DNA of 64,000 bases from Plutella xylostella (lineage: Eukaryota > Arthropoda > Insecta > Lepidoptera > Plutellidae): NCBI RefSeq assembly GCF_932276165.1, contig NC_063988.1:8742001-8806000 (forward strand), given 5' to 3'. Position numbers and translations under genes: made by a program. The number at the start of each line of letters is the position of its first letter. Position 1 is the first letter of the stretch. Positions 49,699-60,400 of the stretch are shown here, in pieces. Under the pieces are notes generated by a model that was not told the DNA's origin, searched no databases, and saw only the letters and a program-made list of their open reading frames with translations.

Positions 49699-51430
49699 CT
49701 ACCGCTGATTGGGCCACACGACGCTCTCTATCCAATCCACGTAGTTGTACACTCGAGTGTAGATGCCTGGTACTTTGGACCCGCAACCGCGTCCGAAAGA
49801 CGTGATGCCGACGATACGGTACTGCCCGTCGCGTGACGTCAGACCTTGCAGCGGCCCGCCAGAGTCACCCTGGGGAGAGAAAAAGGTTTTTTTTAACATA
49901 AATGTGTAAATACTGGCCGGTAACGGATAGGCTGACGAAAAACGAAAGAATAATGAGGAAAAATGTCTGAGAACGGCTTGGGACCTAACACGTGAGTGAC
50001 ACGAGAGAAATGTACCACGCAAAGTGGGTTGCTCTTGAAAATCACATTTGACAAGCGAGCAACGCAGCTTAACATTAGGGGTTGTTAAAGGTCACAGTAC
50101 ATATAGTGCCACAAACTTACCTGTTCCGGTGAGAGCTCACGTAAATGTCTAATATTTCTTGATTCTATAAGATTTTGAGTTAGCCTGTAGTGGTAATTCA
50201 CCCTTGCGGATTTAATGAACCCATCTAATCTATATGAATGTATAATTCATTGGTAAGTTATGAGATATGGATCAATTTAGTTCGCTCTTACCGGAACAGA
50301 TAAGTTTGTCGCACTATAATTATAAAAGTAACGTTAACGGACCGCCTTTCTTCTTCTGTCGCCTGGATGACAGAAGAAAAGAAAGGCGATCCGTCGACGC
50401 TACGCTTATAATATGTGTAATGTTCGGTGGTGGTAGCCCCCCAGTACCTGGCAGGCGTCGCGCTTGCCCTCCGGGTCGCCGGCGCACAGCTGCTCGGGAG
50501 CGATGCCGCGCGGCAGCTTCCTCCATTGCGGGGTGCTGGGAGAGAGAGGAAGGGTTTAGGGTTTATTGTACAGTCAACAAAAGAGGTACAGACTTTAGTG
50601 TTTATTGTAGTCAGAAAAAGAGATATGTGCTGAAATTGTTGTTAACACTTGTTTATTGTGCAGTCAGAAAAAGAGGTTAGATGTATTGTGTTGCATACAA
50701 ATCTAATTATAAGTAAAATACACTCACGAGCAATGAAAAAGTTCCATTGGCTATAGCTCCGCAAATCACGTAGCTGACGTAGCCCCTTCTCCCACTACGC
50801 GATCTCAAGCGAAGCAACCCATGATCACCTATAAACGCGTCGTTGACCCGTCAAATATATGCGACCAAGGGTTGCGTCGTTTGATAGTCGCGTAGTGGGA
50901 GAAGGGGCTTACTCTTAAACGGCTAGGAATATTATATACTAACTAAAAACGTAAACATTTTGATAAAACTATAGATTAAATGTTTTAAAAAAATTCGACG
51001 ACCGAATGGCGTAGTGGTTACTGAGCCGATGGTCCCGGATTCGATTCCCGGCTGGGGCAGATATTTGTTTAAACACAGATATTTGTTCTCGGGTCTTGGA
51101 TGTGCCCGTAAAATGGCAATAGGCCCGCCCCCTATTACATTGGGACTAACATAACACTCTGGCGAAAAGTGGGTGCAGCAATGCACCTCTGCCTACCTCG
51201 CAAGGGAGTACATTAGTACAAGGCGTAAGTGCGTGTGTGTGTGTGTTTAAAAAAAAAAGTAATTTAGTGTCGACCTTTTGTAAGAGAAACTTTTTCATTC
51301 ATTCATCTATTGATTAAATACTATTTCCATATTCCACTATTTTTCAAGCAGTACCTGTAGTGTTCGGAACAGGAGGCGAGCGGCACCGTCGTCACGTTAG
51401 CCTTTAGCAGAACCGCGCTGCGTTTGTCCA
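49699..51430 (-). CDS. Protease exons 9-11: catalytic Ser and C terminus
   Basis: Exon 9 (51430-51355) encodes KRSAVLLKANVTTVPLASC. Exon 10 (50535-50448) encodes LPRGIAPEQLCAGDPEGKRD then ACQ. Exon 11 (49869-49699) encodes GDSGGPLQ, ITSFGRGCGSKVPGIYTRV and YVDWIESVVW before the stop. Confidence 0.92.
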
Positions 51431-54400
51431 CTGGAATTAAATGTTAAATGTATTAATAGGATAGAAATATGTTATTGAAATTTAATAATAAAAAGGAGTG
51501 GATGTGTGTGTTATGACTAAAGTTAAGGGTGGCTTGCACCAAACATTAAAACGCAATTAAAACAATAAATATTGCTGTCTTGCTTTGACAGTAGGTGAAA
51601 TGTGAGAGCAAGAGACTTTAGTGCAAGCCACTCTAAAAGTATTTTCAGAAAACTTTAAGCTAATGTCCACATTAAAAGAATTGCTGCCTTACTTTATTAG
51701 TAATTATTATTCTTTAATCGTTATTGCTTTATTTCAAAAATAAGAACTACTTAAGGGCCTGTACAGGGTGACGTGCCGCGCCAAATTTGGGTTTTCAATG
51801 CTCTTCACACCGCACACGCAGTGACACGCGCACATGTAAGTTTGCACAGTGGTTCGATAAACTTTTACTCGCCAACTTTATTGACAATTATGTTCAAATA
51901 TATTTTGGGTGATTTTAGGGTAAGTATAATTTTTAATTACACTGATAAGCACCAGGAAAGAGTAGAAATTAATAGGGGTGTCACTTTTCTCTATACTCGG
52001 AACCCGATTAGATTTCTAAACAAATGTGGTATTTACTTGTAGAAAGGTAACTACAGGTAGGTATTAAAGTATAGATAATAAGTTATACTAAACCGAAAGG
52101 GGATGACTCAAGGGGTCATTCTGAACAACTTTGGTTCTACGAGTTTTGCAAATTCGAGAAAAAAATAATCGTTTTCCATGGTAAAAAGTCACGTGTCCAC
52201 AAAGTTTCTATTATTATTATTATTAAACATTTATTTCCAGATATATCATCCATAGTAAATTAGTAAAACATGTCAAAAAAATTGTTAGTCAAAATATAAA
52301 AATCATAAGTACATGCAAAAATTAAATTAAATCAGATCAGAAATAATAAATAAATATACTTCAATGTCATTTTAAATGTGAAATAAATTGGATTAAATAA
52401 TATGAAATAATAAATTGAATAAATTAATTGAATTAACAAATAAATAGTTAAGTACATTCATTTCTTATTTCGGTCAAGGTGTACACCTACGCAATGCCTC
52501 ACAATTGGACTATCCATCCTATCCGCCAACACACTGAGGATAGCATTCGAGCTGCTCCGCGTACGTGATAGTAAGGAGGCTGCTCGCTTACGCATGACGG
52601 CAAAGAAGTCATCCACTCTGGCTTCAGCGAACATACCTGATGCGGAGCAGAATCTCGGCAGCCCCAACACGATCCTCAGTGCGTTATTGTACTGGACGCG
52701 CAGCGCGCTGTAGGCCCGGCGCGTGTAGTTGACCCACAGGCTGCACGTGTAGAAGGACTGACAGTACGCTCGGTCTATGCGTGCTTTTTGGACCTTTCAA
52801 AGGCGTTCGATAGGGTGTCCTATGACATTCTGTGGGATAAGCTTGCGAAAGAAATGCCACAGGAGTTGGTGTCAGTTTTTCGCTACTGGTATGACAATCA
52901 AGTGAACTGTTAGTGTTTCAGGCTCCAAATATAAAAAAGAGACTGGTTCCTTCAGTCTACTTAGGAGGAGTAGAGTTAAACAGAGTCACCGAGTTCAAGT
53001 ACCTGGGTCACGTGGTCACGGAGACGCTCGTAGACGACCTGGACATGGAGCGGGAGCGCAGGGCGCTGGCGGTCAGGTGCAACATGCTGGCTCGCCGGTT
53101 TGCACGCTGTACTCGACAAGTCAAGCTGACCTTGTTCCGAGCGTACTGTCAGTCCTTCTACACGTGCAGCCTGTGGGTCAACTACACGCGCCGGGCCTAC
53201 AGCGCGCTGCGCGTCCAGTACAATAACGCACTGAGGATCGTGTTGGGGCTGCCGAGATTCTGCTCCGCATCAGGTATGTTCGCTGAAGCCAGAGTGGATG
53301 ACTTCTTTGCCGTCATGCGTAAGCGAGCAGCCTCCTTACTATCACGTACGCGGAGCAGCTCGAATGCTATCCTCAGTGTGTTGGCGGATAGGATGGATAG
53401 TCCAATTGTGAGGCATTGCGTAGGTGTACACCTTGACCGAAATAAGAAATGAATGTACTTAACTATTTATTTGTTAATTCAATTAATTTATTCAATTTAT
53501 TATTTCATATTATTTAATCCAATTTATTTCACATTTAAAATGACATTGAAGTATATTTATTTATTATTTCTGATCTGATTTAATTTAATTTTTGCATGTA
53601 CTTATGATTTTTATATTTTGACTAACAATTTTTTTGACATGTTTTACTAATTTACTATGGATGATATATCTGGAAATAAATGTTTAATAATAATAATAAT
53701 AGAAACTTTGTGGACACGTGACTTTTTACCATGGAAAACGATTATTTTTTTCTCGAATTTGCAAAACTCGTAGAACCAAAGTTGTTCAGAATGACCCCTT
53801 GAGTCATCCCCTTTCGGTTTAGTATAACTTATTATCTATACTTTAATACCTACCTGTAGTTACCTTTCTACAAGTAAATACCACATTTGTTTAGAAATCT
53901 AATCGGGTTCCGAGTATAGAGAAAAGTGACACCCCTATTAATTTCTACTCTTTCCTGGTGCTTATCAGTGTAATTAAAAATTATACTTACCCTAAAATCA
54001 CCCAAAATATATTTGAACATAATTGTCAATAAAGTTGGCGAGTAAAAGTTTATCGAACCACTGTGCAAACTTACATGTGCGCGTGTCACTGCGTGTGCGG
54101 TGTGAAGAGCATTGAAAACCCAAATTTGGCGCGGCACGTCACCCTGTACAGGCCCTTAAGTAGTTCTTATTTTTGAAATAAAGCAATAACGATTAAAGAA
54201 TAATAATTACTAATAAAGTAAGGCAGCAATTCTTTTAATGTGGACATTAGCTTAAAGTTTTTAGCACTCAAGTCAGTCGAAACAGTCGCGAGATATTGTG
54301 GTTTTTGTTGAGATCAAAGGGGATAATTATGAGAGTAATGGTACATGGCTTTACTTGCTTCTTATTGTTGATGTTATTGATTTAATTGTTTTGTCGTATT

Positions 54401-57400
54401 CAGTAAAGTAATGGATGAATTATGAGATAGAGTTTGGTAACCCTACAGAGGTACAAATTTAAGAGTGCCTCATAAAAATGATGGTCAGGATATGGCCGAG
54501 TCGGACCAAAACTGTTGGTGTATGTTTTGTTGCAGATTCAACACACGAGGACGTGTGCTAGCAGGATGGCCGTGTCGGAGATGTCATGATACTAGGTGGT
54601 CGATGTCATGGTACTGTCATGATACCTGGTTGTGGCGGATGTCGTGAAACTGTCATGATATCTAGTTGCTGCGAATGTACTACTTTACCGACATCACACC
54701 GGAAGGGACGCGAAGTGTGCCGTTGGCGCGCCTTGTCAGAGTCCAACCGTTTATGAAGACCGGGACGGTGGGTCCCTCACTTTGTGCTGGAGGCAAGCTA
54801 CCGAGTAGACGTGTTGGGAACTGATCGTGCGTTTCTTGGAAAGTGTGGTATTTGTGAAGTGCTGTACATGTGAAGTGTTAGTTTAGTTGATCTGTGCCGT
54901 TAAGTTGATTCCACTTTGATGTTTTGTTAATTGTGATTTTGATTAAATCTTAATTGTGAACTACCGCTGTGTTTTATGTGTCCACCTACTCGTACACCAC
55001 GTGCCATGTCTGATGATGATGATAACGAACGCTCGGGCCCCCTCCTGCTTCGTTATATAATTATTTTGCTTTTACCCTTAAATTTGGGGACCACACCATA
55101 GACAAATCCTAATTTAAAAAATGATTTCAATAGATGGCGTGATTTTATGTTGGATAACTCAGAATAAGAAGTGATGATATCTCAGAATAATAATGGTTAA
55201 TGGTGCTATTCCACTAAGCACCGAAACCAGTGGGACGCTAGTGAAAAGTGGTCATAGAAATGCACCAGGGTAGACCCTGCTCCTAGAACAATGCATGAGT
55301 TTGTGATTTGTGTACGTGCGTGAAAAGCGAGGATGGAAACTTTGAATATTTTCTTGATTTTTTTTATTATTGATGCAATAACATTGAATTTAGTAAACCC
55401 AGTAAACCTAAATAATCCAGAGAAAACCTAAAATATCTTTCTCTCTCTCTGAAAAACATACTTAATAGCCCAAACTCGATGCTTTTAGCTATTAACATCT
55501 TTGAAATAAAATTCAATCACCACCGTGTTACTGCCCTCATCAGATCCTCACGAGACCATACCTCAACCAGCACCATTAAAACTGTGTTTTTGAATCCTTA
55601 CCTAATGTTCCTAGGTATTGTCATCACTTAGATCCATTCGCTATATTCCTGCTCCTCATCCCAGGGCCGTGGGGACCGGAGGCACGTCAGCTTTTTAAAG
55701 ACATCAGCAGCAGACTAATAGAAGTCTCAAGGGACCCTAGGGCTGGCACTTACCTATCACAAAGGCTAAGCATCGCTATACAGCGGGGTATCGCGGCCGG
55801 GGCGTCTTGGGTACCCTACCCGACAGTGGCAGCGATCTGGCCAGCATCTTCTTTTTAGTTTAATTTTAATTTTATATTAGTTAGTTTTAGTTAGGCATTA
55901 ATAATTATAATTTAATCAAGAAGTACCATGTAACTAATAAAAAACATTATCATTTAATGTATTGAGTATATTATAAGAATTATACTTCCTCAATTTCAAA
56001 TCAAATTATGTTGGTGTCATAAAAGTTGAAAAAGTGCAATGACAACCAATGTGCAGTGATTTTGTGTCTGTACACAATTAGATCGCGAGCTGTCAGTGCT
56101 GCCTAAACCGACGTGACCCTTCTTTGGAGGCCACCGGCCGACTGAGTCAAACGTCGCTTGTGTTTATGATTTTATAACACAGAAAGCCGCCATAGATATT
56201 TGTATGAAGATTTGAGGGCAAAAAATTGCTCAAGTTTGGGATTAATTTACACAAAATAGGTGTGTGTTCATTAAAAAACAAGGTATTTAGCGCCTAGTCC
56301 AAGCATTTATCTTTATAATTTGATAAGAATTATATGAAAATTCTTGATAATTACGACACAGTTGTTACAATACGGGAGTGTGATTTACTGGTTTTTCAGA
56401 TTTAATTTACAGTTATGCATAAGCATTTACTTAAATTCGAATGATTTAGCACCTAGCTAAACTCTTCGGCTACCTGTGTGATTTTTTTCAAGACTGTAGA
56501 GCATCATTTACTACATAATTCTATGACAATGCCAACCCTCGATTCCCTATTGCCGACCCTTAAAACGAACTTAAATAATGGTAATTACATATTACTTGCA
56601 GTCAACTGTCAGTGCCAGGCGCAATATCATTTTACGGGCGTGCACGAAAGGAACATCCCAACAGGAAGATTAATGGTTGATAAAATATACCTACTTTATA
56701 CAGGGTTTCCCAAAAGTCAGGAATCGAACCCAAGACCTCACGAATGAGAGCTGAAACCATATTCGTTACGCCATCACGACTCGGTAATAATAATAGTACT
56801 CACTCATGTTGCTGACTAGCCCCCACCCCGTCACCGTGAGTGCTATGGAGGGGTCCTCGGGCTGCGTGTACAAACAGGCCGGGTTCAGAGTCGCGCTCGT
56901 CTCCACTGCTTTCTCTAGTCTGGAATTTTAGAATGAGCATCTTTTTATTAACCGTAGATGTTGCCTAAAATGTTTGAACTACAAGAATGCAAGGTGAAAG
57001 GTATATATTTGTATCATCATCACTATCATGAACCCGTAATTTTACACTACTTGATTCTCGCAAGATGCTTCTTCATCCAGCCGATACCGGCTACCTGTCT
57101 AAGCTCGTCGATCTAGCAGTCCAGACGCTGTCCCACGCTATAGCTTATCGGTACGCTTGCCTGTTCGAGTACTCCCCACTCGAGAAGTCATTAACACCAC
57201 CGATTGTATGTTCAAATTTACAGTTATTTTTGTGCGCGGATGTCCGCTATATCTACGTGCGTATGTGTGCGGACGTCCGCTATATCTCCGTGCGTGTATA
57301 CTCACCGCAGCAGCGCCAGGTCGTGGTACTTCTCCTGCACGGTGTAGTTGGGGTGCGTGCGGATGTCCGCTATCCGGACGTCCGTCTCGGACGTGAACGT

Positions 57401-60400
57401 CTTGTCGCCGATCTCCACCACGCCCAGCCGGACCACGGTCGGCGCTATCCTGGAAATTCAAATGAAATGTTTTTTATTTGCAGTAAAAGCGGTAAACCAC
57501 CTCCTAATTTCTTTACTTTCAATTACTCTTAGCAATAAGGCGGCATATTGTTAATAGTTCTTAGGTTATTATTATACTTTTGTCTGGGTGAGTAATCTAT
57601 GTCGCCACCAGCGAGCCCCCGCAGTCGAACACTATGCCGTCGCCGCGCTCACACAACACTATAGCATTGTGCTGAGCGAGGCAGCTGTTCTATACCTGTC
57701 TCGTGTCTCGACGCAGTGCGCCGCCGTCAGCACCCAGCGCGCCGCCACCAGCGAGCCCCCGCAGTCGAACACTATGCCGTCGCCGCGCTCACACAACACT
57801 ATAGCATTGTGCTGAGCGAGGCAGCTGTTCTATACCTGTCTCGTGTCTCGACGCAGTGCGCCGCCGTCAGCACCCAGCGCGCCGCCACCAGCGAGCCCCC
57901 GCAGTCGAACACTATGCCGTCGCCGCGCTCACACAACACTATAGCATTGCGCTGAGCGAGGCAGCTGTTCTATACCTGTCTCGTGTCTCGACGCAGTGCG
58001 CCGCCGTCAGCACCCAGCGCGCCGCCACCAGCGAGCCCCCGCAGTCGAACACTATGCCGTCGCCGCGCTCACACAACACTATAGCATTGTGCTGAGCGAG
58101 GCAGCTGTTCTATACCTGTCTCGTGTCTCGACGCAGTGCGCCGCCGTCAGCACCCAGCGCGCCGCCACCAGCGAGCCCCCGCAGTCGAACACTATGCCGT
58201 CGCCGCGCTCACACAACACTATAGCATTGTGCTGAGCGAGGCAGCTGTTCTATACCTGTCTCGTGTCTCGACGCAGTGCGCCGCCGTCAGCACCCAGCGC
58301 GCCGCCACCAGCGAGCCCCCGCAGTCGAACACTATGCCGTCGCCGCGCTCGAAGCCTATGCCCACCTGGGAATTCAATGAATTATAATTATTGTTAGTAG
58401 GCTTAGTATTTCATAGAGTAAGGTCGGGTTTTTCGCAAACGTCCACCCTATACAGGGTGTTGCAAAAAGGGTATGCTAAGCCGAAAGGAAACGAAAAAAA
58501 AATATTTTTTCATAGAAACTTTGTTGGTCACGTGACTTTTTTACTATGGAGAAAGAATATTTTGTTTTGCGAATTTTCAAAACTGGTAGAATAAAAGTTG
58601 TTCAGAATGACCCCCTGAGTCACCCCCTTTCGGCTTAGTATACCCTTTTTGCAACACTCTGTATAAGATAATAAAGATTACGATATCTGTCATATATTTA
58701 GCTAGAAGCAATCTGCGTAAATGCGACATGGTAGGTATCATTCGAGGCATACGAGTAAGATAAATAGATCACTTGACCTTTTAACAGTAGTCAGGAATTA
58801 ATTCGATACCTAACACCGCAATCATACAAAAACTCGCTTTGTTTTACTTAGGTAAAGGAAGCAAAAAAAACTACAAACATACACGGTCAGTCGTTAAAAA
58901 CCTGTTCTTATAAATTGATATGTCTTTGATAGTAGGTACGTAAGTACATACAATAGCTATCTAATGATGTAGTTTTCCTGTTAACGTTTCCAGTATCGCT
59001 TGAACAAACATTACAAATTGTGTATAGAGTTCGATCGATTCACATAACATGACCAATTTTGGAGGGTATTTTTTCTCTACCTAGATTTTATTTTTAGTAG
59101 CTTAAGGTGCTGACCACCGACATAGAAATATGGAAGTGCCTGGTGTCAGCCCCTGACTCCTCAAAGTAATAACGGGAAAGAAGAAGAAGATACATTAATA
59201 AATGCAATGCCACTCTATGCTATGCTAAGCTCCAAACATTTACTATTTTTGTCTCACGAGGTACTTTTATATGCGCCGTAGAGTCGTAATTTTTGGTCAT
59301 ATTTCGTGAATCGCAGTATAATATAAAACAACTTAAATATACTTACCTATGCATAAAAAATTAAAATATTACCATGTGAGGGAATTCCCCAAGAGCAGCC
59401 ACTTCCCCACCGATGATGTATTGGCCCAAGGGTGGTATGCTGTTTTCCACTATTTTCTTGCATTCTGGAATGTACAATAGTATTAATTAATTGAAGGGTT
59501 TGTTATTGCAGGATCGAAGGATCAATGAAGAGACCAGAAGGCCTAGCACGGGGCGCAAGACGTGACAAAAGATTTCCGTCGCACTCGCTCTGGAAGCCTC
59601 GCGATGCGATGAAAGCGAGCGCGACGCAAAACTATTGTGACGTCTTGGCGTGCGCGTCTTGCGCCCTGTGTTAGGGATTTAGAATGAAATTTGAAATTAT
59701 ATCATGCCGCTTTTAATAGTAAGTTAGTTAGTATTTAAATATAAATTGAAAAAACTTACCTCTATCTGCCACCCTCTGAGCCATGCGAGTCGGCCCTGAC
59801 GAGGTTTCTGTAATACCTAAATTTGAGATTTTACTTTAACATTTAATCAATTATCTACTTAATTCTGAGTTGCATAAAGGAACATTAAGCTATTGTGGAC
59901 ATTAATTCTATGTCTGTCTCTTTCTGTCCGTATATTGTCAAAGCAAGGCAGCAATACATTTAAGGTTGATTTTAGCTTAAAGTTCCTTTCTTCAACCCAG
60001 CATAAATACAACATGTGCAACCGAAAAGGCATGGTCAGTTCCTCTTACTATTTTGAGAATTTGGCTAAGGAGTTTCTAGTGGACCATACTCCCTTTTTAC
60101 TCAGAAAAAAGGAGTAGAGATGAGTCATGATGAATAGTGAAAGTAGGAATTAGTTTCTTTAATATTGCAAACTGTTAATAATGTTTTGTACTTAGTCACT
60201 TTAACATGCAATCAGTCTTGTAAATTGTAATGTTCCAACTGAATGTCAGTAAATAGTATAACAAATATTTAAAAAAATATATGATGTCAATAATACATTC
60301 CATATTGTTACTTTACAAACACACAATCAAGCATACCTCCAAATCTTTCTGTAGTCTTCGGGCAACATACAATCTCAGTGCCACCAGCGAATCCACATCG

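Noticed and set aside
51773..52042. 89-codon frame repeated on the opposite strand at 53868-54137
   Set aside because: Duplicate arises from the perfect inverted repeat; the translation has no recognisable domain.
57588..58387. Chain of overlapping 75-83 codon plus-strand frames
   Set aside because: Antisense shadow of the exon 6 tandem array of the protease gene.
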